Part shown: positions 40,768 through 48,709 of the stretch, in pieces | Position numbering within the stretch: the first letter of the stretch is position 1 | How the letters are laid out: each line of letters starts with the position of its first letter | Assembly (NCBI RefSeq): GCF_943169825.2 | Contig: NZ_OW968402.1 | Coordinates: 1,736,001 to 1,800,000, forward strand | Source: Varibaculum prostatecancerukia | Lineage (GTDB): Bacteria > Actinomycetota > Actinomycetes > Actinomycetales > Actinomycetaceae | DNA: 64,000 bases | Direction: 5' to 3' | Made by a program: the position numbers and the translations under genes | Notes under the pieces: model-generated | The model's input: only the letters and a program-made list of their open reading frames with translations | Database searches by the model: none | What the model was told of the DNA's origin: nothing

Positions 40768-41114
40768 CCTTAATTTTCACTTTGAACTGGGCGATGTTGT
40801 GCGTTGCTGAACTACTGGCGCTCTATATTTTATGGCGGGGACCGGGGATTTTGAATCGTACAGTGGCGCTGGATCTGCTTACTGCCATCACCATCGGGAT
40901 TATTTGCCTGATATCGGTTACTGGGGAGCGCGATGACACCATGCAGATTTTATTGATTCTGACTTTGGTGAGTTTCTTGACCGCGACGTCGGTAGCGCGG
41001 ATTATTGGGCAGCGTTCGGCGGCGGAACAGGCTCACGATGCTGATCCTGGTGCTGCTATTAAGCCGCAGCAAGTGACCGATACGACCACGGCGGAAGGAG
41101 GACGCGATGAGTGA
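40764..41114 (+). CDS. mrpF: Mrp Na+/H+ antiporter subunit F
   Basis: This 116-residue subunit has three membrane helices. The conserved segment RGPGILNRTVALDLLTAITIG contains the essential Asp and is followed by a hydrophilic tail of about 30 residues. It overlaps mrpG by eight bases. Confidence 0.88.
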   Translation: MTLIFTLNWAMLCVAELLALYILWRGPGILNRTVALDLLTAITIGIICLISVTGERDDTMQILLILTLVSFLTATSVARIIGQRSAAEQAHDADPGAAIKPQQVTDTTTAEGGRDE

Positions 41115-41490
41115 AACTTGGTCTACCGTCCTCACATACCTGGGGGTAGCGATTTTAACCCTGGGTTCTGCCATGACGCTGATTGCCGCCATTGGAGTGG
41201 TGAAGCTGCCGACTCTGTTGCAAAGGCAGCATGCAGCTACAAAACCGCAGTTAACTGGGTTTATTTTAACCTGTCTGGGATTAGTGGCGATTCGGCAAAC
41301 CTGGTCCTGGCTTACGGTAGTGATGCTGGCGATTGTGTTGCAGACAATAACTGCGCCGATTGGGGCCCATCTAATTGGGAGAACCGCTAAGCAACGCGGC
41401 GAAATCAAAGATGCCGGTGAGACGGTTTATCGCCACCTGCACTTGCCGGTTCCCGGTAAAGATGCGCCTGCAGTAATCCGAGACAGTTAA
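41107..41490 (+). CDS. mrpG: Mrp Na+/H+ antiporter subunit G
   Basis: This 127-residue, three-helix subunit has the family patterns GSAMTLIAAIGVVKLPTLLQRQHAATK (key residues GVVKLP and RxHA) and TAPIGAHLIGRTA. Last gene of the six-gene mrp operon, which covers all seven subunits given the A-B fusion. The 248 bases downstream are AT-rich and show no clear terminator. Confidence 0.88.
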   Translation: MSETWSTVLTYLGVAILTLGSAMTLIAAIGVVKLPTLLQRQHAATKPQLTGFILTCLGLVAIRQTWSWLTVVMLAIVLQTITAPIGAHLIGRTAKQRGEIKDAGETVYRHLHLPVPGKDAPAVIRDS

Positions 41491-41738
41491 CTTCATGTAC
41501 ACCCGTAAGCAAAATAAAACCACTCTCAATGTAGTTTTTATTATGCATTGGATGCTGTATTTGATACCTGAATGCTGTTTTCCCGGGGGTCTGAAGCAAA
41601 ATCACCTTGCTAGCAACATCTCGATATACATTGTTTACGATATTGCTAATTTCCGGCACGGTAGCTATCCCGGTAGTGAGCTGCATTTAAAAATCAACCC
41701 CGCGTAGAGAGTAATTCTTGAACCGTGGTAACTATCGA

Positions 41739-41960
41739 TTAATCGTGTTCTGGGAGGCTGTCTAAGCCTGCCTGCCACTTGGCAATTTTTTCGGGTGCGC
41801 CCTGCATGTCACCGAGGAACAGATCAATAAAAAGCAGGACAGAATCAACAAAACCAGCCCCATCACACTTTTCGTGGCTATCTAAAAGAGCTATTTGCTC
41901 GGGGGTAGCATGAGCTTCGAAGAAAGCACGCGAAGCAGTGTAAAGCTCATCATAAGTCAT
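41739..41960 (-). CDS. Small acidic protein, family unknown (paralogue 1)
   Basis: This 73-residue, acidic, soluble protein is predicted mostly helical. It resembles the next gene upstream (42096-42359): both begin (L)TY-x-x-LY, then a helix, then (T/S)P-x-x-Q-x-L, then a Glu/Asp-Gly turn and a hydrophobic helix. I prefer the ATG at 41960, which aligns with the start of the paralogue; a GTG three codons earlier is possible. Small acidic tandem paralogues of this kind are often immunity or antitoxin proteins, but nothing here proves that. Confidence 0.5.
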   Translation of the reverse strand: MTYDELYTASRAFFEAHATPEQIALLDSHEKCDGAGFVDSVLLFIDLFLGDMQGAPEKIAKWQAGLDSLPEHD

Positions 41961-42095
41961 CGTTTTCACCCCCGGAATAGTCGATAACCGCTGTACTCAT
42001 GTCCACTATGACAAGCATAGTCCTGCCTTAGACATAATCTCTGCCGGGGTAGAATCTTTCACGGCTCCAACCTTAGACCCGATAATCCCGCGAGA

Positions 42096-42359
42096 TTATT
42101 CCCGTAAATATTTTAGGGTCACTTCAGACAGGGGCAAGGGATAATCTCCGGTCCTTGCGTAATCATCCTGTAAAGTAACTAACTGTTCGCCAAGGGTTTT
42201 TGGTAGACCAATCCGTTCCTCAAACGCGAGCGAGACTATGAAATCCAGGTCTTCGCCCTCGCCATATTCGTAATCTGCTATCAATTGTTGCACTGCAGGG
42301 CTAGCTGTTTTTTCGACGTGGCCACGTACCCTTTTATATAGATCTAAATACGTCAGCAT
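42096..42359 (-). CDS. Small acidic protein, family unknown (paralogue 2)
   Basis: This 87-residue, acidic, helical protein is related to the downstream small gene (start MLTYLDLY, then SPAVQQLIADYEYGEGEDLD, then a hydrophobic helix FIVSLAFEERI). No membrane segment or catalytic motif is present. The ribosome binding site is weak. Upstream on the same strand lies an ORF fragment that shares its AT-rich composition, so the three may be remains of one accessory locus. Confidence 0.5.
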   Translation of the reverse strand: MLTYLDLYKRVRGHVEKTASPAVQQLIADYEYGEGEDLDFIVSLAFEERIGLPKTLGEQLVTLQDDYARTGDYPLPLSEVTLKYLRE

Positions 42360-42429
42360 ATATTTACCGTTGTTTGATAGTTATCTTCTAGATATCCGCT
42401 CTCAGACATTTTTAGATTTATATCCAGCC

Positions 42430-42612
42430 TTAAATTTGGTCATAAGCAATCTGAACTGGATAGAGACCATTTTTCATTTTTTCAATATTTTTAAGGTCCG
42501 TTTCATCAATTATTAGCGTAACCGTATCACTATTTGTTGCCTCACTCCCCCACCCAGGGCGGATTCTATTAGCAGAATCTGGTAACCGCGCTTGACGGAG
42601 AGAAGGTGATGG
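42430..42612 (-). pseudogene. ORF fragment without start, likely 3' remnant of a lost gene
   Basis: Sixty-one open codons run from immediately after the stop of the HTH gene, in the same frame, to a TAA at 42430-42432. The second half reads like genuine protein (VTLIIDETDLKNIEKM followed by NGLYPVQIAYDQI). No usable start lies before it. It may be the C-terminal end of a gene whose beginning was deleted, upstream of two small acidic proteins. It could also be a chance open stretch. Confidence 0.35.
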
Positions 42613-42837
42613 CTATAACTGCCGCTTAAAACTCCCTTTAGGTCTTCCGGCTTTCCCCGGGCGGGTTTCCTGCCAGGCGTCCACGGTTTCGGGTAACCAA
42701 CCGTATTTGATGGCCTTTCCCGCTCCTATGGTTGCGTCAGGGGCGGGGAACGTGCCGCGCGCAATATGACTTTTTATGGTGTGAGGGGATAACCCGAACC
42801 ACCGAGCCACGCCGTTTACGGTTAAATAGTTAATCAT
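42613..42837 (-). CDS. Small helix-turn-helix (AlpA/excisionase-like) DNA-binding protein
   Basis: The protein has 74 residues. YLTVNGVARWFGLSPHTIKSHI, here recognised by VARWFGLSPHTI, is a MerR/AlpA-type helix-turn-helix. The segment FPAPDATIG and GWLPETVDAWQ fit the small wing of the excisionase/AlpA family. A basic tail (RPKGSFKRQL) ends it. Such proteins control or assist integrative elements and prophages. No integrase is nearby, so it may be a relic of a lost element or an orphan regulator. Confidence 0.65.
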   Translation of the reverse strand: MINYLTVNGVARWFGLSPHTIKSHIARGTFPAPDATIGAGKAIKYGWLPETVDAWQETRPGKAGRPKGSFKRQL

Positions 42838-42898
42838 GTTTCTTATTTTGGCGGCATATGCCCGTCATACTGACCAGCGACACCGGGGATACTAACAG

Positions 42899-43006
42899 TT
42901 ATATTTCTAGATAATAATTTTGTCCTCTTTGGGTTAGATAAACTACCCCGTCTGTTAGTACGGACAGCCTTTCATTTATTTTTGTGTTTGCCCCCCAGCA
43001 GAGCAT
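42899..43006 (-). CDS. 35-residue ORF, possibly a gene remnant
   Basis: A minus-strand frame begins at ATG 43004-43006 and encodes 35 residues, including INERLSVLTDGVVYLTQRG and ending NYYLEI. The composition looks like a beta-rich protein end, not random sequence. There is no clear ribosome site and a stop lies four codons upstream. It could be a tiny gene or the tail of a decayed one. Confidence 0.3.
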   Translation of the reverse strand: MLCWGANTKINERLSVLTDGVVYLTQRGQNYYLEI

Positions 43007-43190
43007 GTCAGGCTAAAATAGCGATTGAAACGTTAACCAACAGCTAACGAATTTGAAGCCATAGCGTATTAGCTTCTTTCTCCAGTTTTATCCCCCGCCG
43101 AGACCACCCCCAAAGAACCACCTCCCAGATAGGGGGGCGTTTTGCCTAATTTTTAGCGAGCTTTCCCCAGGCCTTGTTCTCCATTTCCTA
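43007..43190. other. AT-rich intergenic region with hairpin and boundary repeat
   Basis: No gene is supported. At 43121-43149 a plus-strand hairpin (CCTCCC with GGGGGG) runs into CGTTTTGCC, although no plus-strand gene precedes it. The segment 43130-43149 is repeated with small changes at 48761-48779, on the far side of the GH172/ABC/LacI cassette. TTGAAACGTTAACCAA at 43025-43040 loosely resembles the LacI operator described further right. Confidence 0.4.
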
Positions 43191-44279
43191 TCAACGAGGT
43201 CTCCGACATTCTTTGGGTGGCAAGGAGTAACCATCTCCATTCGGGTCAGTTAGATACCAGTAAGCTACGGTAGTTACATCATCTCGGCGTTCGAATAGGT
43301 GATCTCCCCGGTCTCCTATTTGCTGTAAAGTTACCTTTAGACGGGTGGAAAATCTGATGGGATCTAGCAGGTGCCATCTATACATCCCATGACCTGTCGG
43401 CATATCTTTAGCATAGGGGGAAACTCCGCTGTTATCTCGATTTATCTGTTGATGATACCCCAGGTAAGCAGAATTAAAATGAACTGCCTGAGGATCTTCC
43501 GGTCCCTCCCATTGATCCCGGAACCCCCATGCGCCTCCTACATAATCTTCGAGACCAGTACCAACAATGGTTGCAAAATCTTTATCATCATCAATATAGA
43601 ATTTTACTTCCCCTTCTCCATACCAAAACCGTTCCAACTGGGTCAGAAATACTTGTGTCCCTACGTAGCAGCCAGTGCCAGTAATATTTGCTAGAACATG
43701 ATCTTCCCCTAATGAATTTGAACCGTTTGTACGTCTCCATTGAGAATGTAAGTAGCAAATATTGTCGGGGAGCTTGTCATTTAAAGAATAATCCACTTGA
43801 TAAAAGAATCCGTCAAGATTTTCTTCATGTTCGCTTATAATTTCGATACGAGCTTCTTTTTTGAATGGCATTTCTAAATAACAATTTAGCCCTCCCGTTG
43901 GAGCCGAAACCATTACCGCAGAAGAGAAAATTACTGTTTCTCCGAAACCACATCCAAAGAAGTCTCCAATCGGTACATCGATAGCTGCCCTAGGAGAGGA
44001 ATCCCAAGTAATACGCAAACGCAAGTTCCTTAACACGAAAGGGTTCTTTGCAGTACGAGTGGGCATAGTAAACCACAAGTGGCGTATCACACCGGGTCCT
44101 TCAATTCTTGCAATTTCAACACTTTCCCCCGCCGCTATGGAAATACACGGGCTTCCTTTCCGCCCTTGCCCAAGCTTGGATGATGCTCTTCCCCCTTTCC
44201 CGGGCAAACCATTTGGGTTCTCCGCTGTGATTGCACGAGACAAAGTGGGTAGATATTGGGTATACAAAGGTAAATTCAT
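43191..44279 (-). CDS. DUF2961 / GH172 family glycoside hydrolase
   Basis: This 362-residue protein lacks a signal peptide and so probably acts in the cytoplasm. GPGVIRHLWFTMP, VPIGDFFGCGFG and GTGLEDYVGGAWGF are the conserved segments of DUF2961, which holds the GH172 enzymes. Characterised GH172 members act on alpha-D-fructofuranosides (difructose anhydride formation) or alpha-D-arabinofuranosides, using Glu residues; one likely catalytic Glu is in GLEDYVGG. It follows a sugar ABC importer by 29 bases and probably cleaves the imported oligosaccharide. The exact substrate is unknown. Confidence 0.8.
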   Translation of the reverse strand: MNLPLYTQYLPTLSRAITAENPNGLPGKGGRASSKLGQGRKGSPCISIAAGESVEIARIEGPGVIRHLWFTMPTRTAKNPFVLRNLRLRITWDSSPRAAIDVPIGDFFGCGFGETVIFSSAVMVSAPTGGLNCYLEMPFKKEARIEIISEHEENLDGFFYQVDYSLNDKLPDNICYLHSQWRRTNGSNSLGEDHVLANITGTGCYVGTQVFLTQLERFWYGEGEVKFYIDDDKDFATIVGTGLEDYVGGAWGFRDQWEGPEDPQAVHFNSAYLGYHQQINRDNSGVSPYAKDMPTGHGMYRWHLLDPIRFSTRLKVTLQQIGDRGDHLFERRDDVTTVAYWYLTDPNGDGYSLPPKECRRPR

Positions 44280-44308
44280 TTTCTATTCCGTTTCGTGGAT
44301 TGTTGTCA

Positions 44309-45190
44309 TCACTTAACTGATCCTGCAGCGACACCGCGTGTCAGTGTTCGTTGAAAAAAAGCGAAGAACATTAGCGTTGGCAGCAGGGATAGTAACGAAG
44401 CTGCCGCCATCTGGGTCACGTCAAGTGTATTTTGACCTTTAAGATTAGCCAATGCGATGGGCAAAGTTTGCGAATCTGGCCCGACTAACATAATCATCGG
44501 GATTAGAAACTCGTTCCATGTCCACACAAAGAAAAACACCATTAAAACCGCCAACGATGGTCTCATTATGGGATACACCACGCTAACGAGAACACGAAAG
44601 CGTCCCGCCCCATCCACTTGTGCCGCCTCTAATACTTCTCTTGGAAAAGTAGACATAACAGACGCTAGGAGATACGTCCCCATCGCTGCTTGCAAAATCG
44701 AAAATATTATTATTACCGACCAAACTGAATTATGTAGACCGATCCCCTGTGCACCGTAGAATAACGGATAGAGCAACGCCTCTTGCGGAAGCATTGTTGC
44801 TATTAATAATACAAAGATTAATCCGGTTCTTCCTTTTATACGGCCGACACCCAACGCATATGCTGAAAATAGTGAAATTACAGTCCCTACCAGGGCAGTA
44901 ACACCAGCAATTAGTACAGAGTTCCAAAGCAGCCGAGGAAAATTAACGGCACCTAGATACCTATTAAATGCAGCTGTTGTCCAATTTTCTGGAAAGGCAA
45001 TCGGACCATTAATCGAATAGTCAGCCGGATCTTTAAATGAATTAATAACAACCAAGTACAACGGTGCCAGCATCAACATAGCTACCAGAAACACTAGAAG
45101 TAATACACAGTATTTTATTACCGCGTGGCGAACACTCGAAGCTGAACTACGCTCCATTTTTTCTTTTTTTAAAACAGGTATTTTTTTCAT
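44309..45190 (-). CDS. Sugar ABC transporter permease, MalG type
   Basis: This 293-residue inner-membrane permease has six helices. The ATPase-contact EAA loop reads EAAQVDGAGRFRVLVSVVYP, summarised by EAAxxDGAG, and the C-terminal part has the MalG-like TRGVAAGSVK. I take ATG 45188-45190 (MKKIPVLKK): a longer in-frame start would run into the upstream permease. It pairs with the MalF-type permease, which ends eight bases before it. No ATPase gene is in the cluster, so a shared MsiK-like ATPase probably drives it. Confidence 0.88.
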   Translation of the reverse strand: MKKIPVLKKEKMERSSASSVRHAVIKYCVLLLVFLVAMLMLAPLYLVVINSFKDPADYSINGPIAFPENWTTAAFNRYLGAVNFPRLLWNSVLIAGVTALVGTVISLFSAYALGVGRIKGRTGLIFVLLIATMLPQEALLYPLFYGAQGIGLHNSVWSVIIIFSILQAAMGTYLLASVMSTFPREVLEAAQVDGAGRFRVLVSVVYPIMRPSLAVLMVFFFVWTWNEFLIPMIMLVGPDSQTLPIALANLKGQNTLDVTQMAAASLLSLLPTLMFFAFFQRTLTRGVAAGSVK

Positions 45191-45197
45191 TACATAC

Positions 45198-46097
45198 CTA
45201 CCCCTCTTCAATCGCTGTGGATTGCCAGTAGACAAGCCCACCGGCGATAACAAAGATGGTTAGTGCTAAAACTGTAGCTGACGCGGCACCATACCCCACT
45301 CTCGAAAGTTCGAAGAAATTCCTATACGAAAAGAACGAGGGGACGTACGTTGATAACTCAGGTCCACCCCGAGTTAATACCATTACAGGCGCAAATAACT
45401 TCATTGCCCCTATAGTTGCAGTTAAGACGACCACAAAGATATCAGCTCTAATATTTGGAATGGTGATGTGTTGAAAGCGCTTCCACCACCCAGCACCATC
45501 CAACTGAGCAGCTTCATATAATGAAGGCTCCACCCGCTGCAGTCCGGACATAAATATAACTACCGGATAACCAATTTGTAGCCATATCATCATTAGCATT
45601 ATCGAGTAAAGCGCTAAATCTGTACTTCCTAACCAGTCTGGCAATACATCAATTCCGACGTTACGCAATATTTGATTAAGCGCTCCATCTCGGGTATTTA
45701 GAATCCAACTCCAAAGAACTCCAGCTACAGCTACAGGCAAAATTTGCGGAACGTAATAAGTTGCGCGTAAAAATGATGCGATTGTTCCATTAAAATTGCG
45801 CCCGATAAAATCAAATAACGCAGAAGCTAAAATTAATCCAATAATAGTGGGAATAATAGCAATAGCAATCACCATATAAATGGTATTTAGAAATGAAGAC
45901 CAAAACAGGTTGTCTCTAAGTAAATTAGAATAATTTTCCAGTCCCACCCATTCCATTTTAGCCCGCCCCCCTTTCCAGCTAAATAAGCTTATAAAGACAT
46001 TAGCCGCCAAGGGGATTAACACAATAACACTAAATCCAACTACCATTGGTAGCAGATAAAGCCAATACGCTCTCCGCTCTCTTTTTTTCCAATTCAT
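45198..46097 (-). CDS. Sugar ABC transporter permease, MalF type
   Basis: This 299-residue permease has six helices; it begins with a basic WKKRERRAYWLY segment. The EAA loop is YEAAQLDGAGWWKRFQHITIP. It forms the heterodimeric channel with the MalG-type permease next door. Base composition is clearly more AT-rich than the surrounding housekeeping genes. Confidence 0.88.
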   Translation of the reverse strand: MNWKKRERRAYWLYLLPMVVGFSVIVLIPLAANVFISLFSWKGGRAKMEWVGLENYSNLLRDNLFWSSFLNTIYMVIAIAIIPTIIGLILASALFDFIGRNFNGTIASFLRATYYVPQILPVAVAGVLWSWILNTRDGALNQILRNVGIDVLPDWLGSTDLALYSIMLMMIWLQIGYPVVIFMSGLQRVEPSLYEAAQLDGAGWWKRFQHITIPNIRADIFVVVLTATIGAMKLFAPVMVLTRGGPELSTYVPSFFSYRNFFELSRVGYGAASATVLALTIFVIAGGLVYWQSTAIEEG

Positions 46098-46139
46098 AAT
46101 TCACCGATTTATTTAAAAAGAGAAAGCAATATATTTAAA

Positions 46140-47453
46140 TTACTTATTACCCTCATAATAATCTTTCATTCCTTTTAGAAATTTCTTGCCACTTTGGGCT
46201 CCAGAGGCAATTGACTGTAATCCCGCCATTTGGTAATCCAAAAGCCCAGGAACAGGGTAATCTGGATAATAGGATAGCTGGTTTTTTGTCTTTAGAGTCT
46301 GAAATGTTTTGTTCATTTCTTTCATCCGCTGATCTTCAATCGTCGACGGATCGACAATCACTGGGATTCCTCCTAGCTTGGCAATTTCCTCCTGTACAGA
46401 TTCGCTCAAACTCTTCTTGATCCAAGCTCTGGCGCACGCCTTGTTCTTTGCATCTGTGGGAATGGCCCACAAATGCCCCGAAGCGCCAGCAGTAAGTTTT
46501 GAGTCGGGGAATTTAAGCATGCCCCAATTGAATGGAGCTTCCTCGTTTATCCGATTGAACGACCAAGTACCATTTGCCATGAACGGCATTTTCCCTGCAA
46601 GAAATGCCCGCTCCATATCATCGGCCTTTAAACCAGCTAGCTGCTTACCCAAGTATCCTTTCCGCAACCACTTTTCAAGATGAGCAGTCCCTTCAGCAAA
46701 TGCGCCGCCCGTGATATCCGAGCTACCCGACATAAGAATGAAGTTGTCAATCTCTTTTCTAGAGGCATTTTGAGAGACAAGCTGCCACCAAGTTTGTAGA
46801 ACTGCATGCTCGCCAGCATTCGACGACACGGGAGTAATCCCATCGGCAAGGAGTTTATCAAACACCGATTCAAGCTCTTTCATGGTAGAAGGTATTTCAG
46901 TGACACCATGCTCCGCCAGCAAATCTTTGTTGTAGTAGAAAGTAAAGTAGCTGGCTGTAGAAGGAACACCATACCAATCACCCCCACCAGCTCTACCTTC
47001 ATCGTCATATTTGGCTAAGGCTGCCACTGCCCCCGTAATCTCTTTATCCCAGTGGTTCTTTTTCACAAGTTCATTCACAGGCTCAATTAACCCCTGTGAC
47101 GCAAGCTGCCCAGCATCGGCGTTACCGGTATTTACAAGCACAACATCAGGCACACTCCCACCCGAGAGCAAGACCTTCGCATTGGAGCGAAACGCCTCGA
47201 AATTCGTAGTTGCCCATTCGACGTCAAGTTCCGGATTCTCCTTTTTAAATTCGTTAAGCCCCTTCTGCCACCCCTTGTACTGAGCGGAAGTGGTCGGCTC
47301 ATATTGGAGTATGCTGCATTTGCCAGATAGTTTTGCCGGATCATTGCCGCTATCAGCAGATGCACTACTCGAATGCCCGTTCCCACCTGCACACGCGCTT
47401 AGACTCATAGCAAGAACCAACATTACGCCAACTGCGTTTTTGATTTTTGACAT
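46140..47453 (-). CDS. Sugar ABC transporter substrate-binding lipoprotein
   Basis: This 437-residue extracellular solute-binding protein (family 1) has a lipoprotein signal, with hydrophobic residues 7-20 and the lipobox LSAC, so Cys about 21 is lipidated. The start at 47451-47453 (MSKIKNAVG) follows a perfect AGGAGG; the longer in-frame start lacks one. It delivers an oligosaccharide to the permeases downstream. The promoter is controlled from the palindrome at 47507-47520. Confidence 0.9.
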   Translation of the reverse strand: MSKIKNAVGVMLVLAMSLSACAGGNGHSSSASADSGNDPAKLSGKCSILQYEPTTSAQYKGWQKGLNEFKKENPELDVEWATTNFEAFRSNAKVLLSGGSVPDVVLVNTGNADAGQLASQGLIEPVNELVKKNHWDKEITGAVAALAKYDDEGRAGGGDWYGVPSTASYFTFYYNKDLLAEHGVTEIPSTMKELESVFDKLLADGITPVSSNAGEHAVLQTWWQLVSQNASRKEIDNFILMSGSSDITGGAFAEGTAHLEKWLRKGYLGKQLAGLKADDMERAFLAGKMPFMANGTWSFNRINEEAPFNWGMLKFPDSKLTAGASGHLWAIPTDAKNKACARAWIKKSLSESVQEEIAKLGGIPVIVDPSTIEDQRMKEMNKTFQTLKTKNQLSYYPDYPVPGLLDYQMAGLQSIASGAQSGKKFLKGMKDYYEGNK

Positions 47454-47506
47454 CTTTGTCCTCCTTAATTTTGTAAAGAGTAGGTATATTCGAAACACCC
47501 ACGGTA

Positions 47507-47520
47507 AGGTAACGTTACCT
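47507..47520. promoter_or_regulatory. LacI-type operator upstream of the sugar ABC operon
   Basis: AGGTAACGTTACCT is a perfect 14-base palindrome with a central CG, the usual form of LacI-family operators. It lies 53 bases before the substrate-binding protein start. Its downstream half overlaps a possible -35 (TTACCT), with TATACC as the -10 18 bases later on the minus strand. The divergent LacI gene is the obvious regulator. Confidence 0.7.
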
Positions 47521-47677
47521 CAAAACGCTTCATAAGGCAAGTAGCTGTCGCCAGGAAGTTAAAAAATGTCCTCTCCATGCCTGCGCCAAGGCTTAACGCT
47601 GCATTCACTAAACTTAAAACATCTGCAACACTAGCCACGAAAGCAGTAATAAAGTTCCAGAAAATCACCGCTCATGC

Positions 47678-47683
47678 TAGAAT
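47678..47683 (+). promoter_or_regulatory. Candidate extended -10 promoter of the lacI-type gene
   Basis: TGC followed by TAGAAT (47678-47683) forms an extended -10. Only nine bases separate it from the ATG at 47693, and no ribosome site fits between. This suggests a leaderless mRNA, which is common in actinobacteria. Confidence 0.4.
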
Positions 47684-47692
47684 AGTGACCTA

Positions 47693-48709
47693 ATGGTTAC
47701 AATAAAAGATGTTGCAAAAGCTGCAAACGTGAGCCCCATGACAGCATCTCGTGTTGTCAATCGAACAGGTAACGTTAACTCAAATATGCGTTCTCGTGTG
47801 TTACGCGCAGTTGAGCAACTCGGTTATGTACCAAACTTGTCCGCATCAAAACTTAGAGCTTCCAAAGGCAAACATTGGACTATTGGGTTAATCCTTAGAG
47901 ACGTTTCGAATCCTTTTTCAGCAGAGCTACATAGATCAATAGAGAAGTCACTTCGAGATTCCGGCTCGCTGACCCTTACAGCAAGCAACGATGACAATCG
48001 CGAATACGCACGGGAAGTCGTAATGATTATGCGTGCCCACCAAATCGATGGACTTATTATTGCTCCCCCACCAGGTAGCCAGTCATATCTAACAGCAGCA
48101 GCTGAAACTGGATTGCCTATTGTAATCGTGGACCGCCCCTCAGAATCCGACCTAATTCCTTGTGTTATTTCCGACAACTACGAGGGCATGCGTCAGGCGA
48201 CCCGCCATCTTGCATCTTTCGGACACCGTCGTATCGCTTATTTAGGTGACGAGCTTTCAGCGCCAATGATCGCTCGTAGGGATGGGTTCTTTGCTGGATT
48301 GGACGAGATGCGTATTGCCAGAGATGAAACAATAGTTTTTCTTGATCAAGTCAATCCCAATCAAGCTAGGAACACTGTTTCATCTTTACTAAAATCCCCG
48401 AATCCTCCTTCAGCCTTTTTAGGCTCTCGAAATCGGATAAATGTAGCCATTCTCCAGGCGTTACGAGAGCATGGTCAGGAAAAACAAATTGCCATGATCG
48501 GATTCGACGATGTAGAACTGGCAGCTGAGCTAAGTCCAGGCATGACCGCTATTGCTCAAAATCCGGCGTTGATTGGGCAAATAGCAACTGGCATATTGAT
48601 TGAAATGATTGAAAACAATCACATAGACGGCCAAACGGTGGTAGTGTCCACCCGTCTAATCCCGCGCGGCTCCGGAGAAATCTCATGTTCCTCCCAATAT
48701 GTCGACTAA
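47693..48709 (+). CDS. LacI family transcriptional regulator
   Basis: The protein has 338 residues. The N-terminal helix-turn-helix is TIKDVAKAANVSPMTASRVVN, recognisable from VAKAANVSPMTASR, followed by the hinge helix region PNLSASKLR. Residues 60-338 form the periplasmic-binding-protein-like effector domain. Divergent from the sugar ABC/GH172 operon, so probably its ligand-responsive repressor. A second copy of the operator, with two mismatches (47767-47780), lies inside codons 25-30 and suggests autoregulation or a repression loop. Confidence 0.9.
   Translation: MVTIKDVAKAANVSPMTASRVVNRTGNVNSNMRSRVLRAVEQLGYVPNLSASKLRASKGKHWTIGLILRDVSNPFSAELHRSIEKSLRDSGSLTLTASNDDNREYAREVVMIMRAHQIDGLIIAPPPGSQSYLTAAAETGLPIVIVDRPSESDLIPCVISDNYEGMRQATRHLASFGHRRIAYLGDELSAPMIARRDGFFAGLDEMRIARDETIVFLDQVNPNQARNTVSSLLKSPNPPSAFLGSRNRINVAILQALREHGQEKQIAMIGFDDVELAAELSPGMTAIAQNPALIGQIATGILIEMIENNHIDGQTVVVSTRLIPRGSGEISCSSQYVD
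47767..47780. promoter_or_regulatory. Second, intragenic LacI-type operator
   Basis: AGGTAACGTTAACT differs from the upstream operator AGGTAACGTTACCT at two positions. The centre-to-centre spacing is 260 bases, a distance over which LacI tetramers can loop DNA. It lies within the coding sequence of the repressor itself. Confidence 0.5.

Noticed and set aside
41405-41686. Minus-strand reading frame of 93 residues after mrpG
   Set aside because: It overlaps the end of mrpG, has no ribosome site and no recognisable sequence pattern; nor does the plus-strand frame at 41495-41707.
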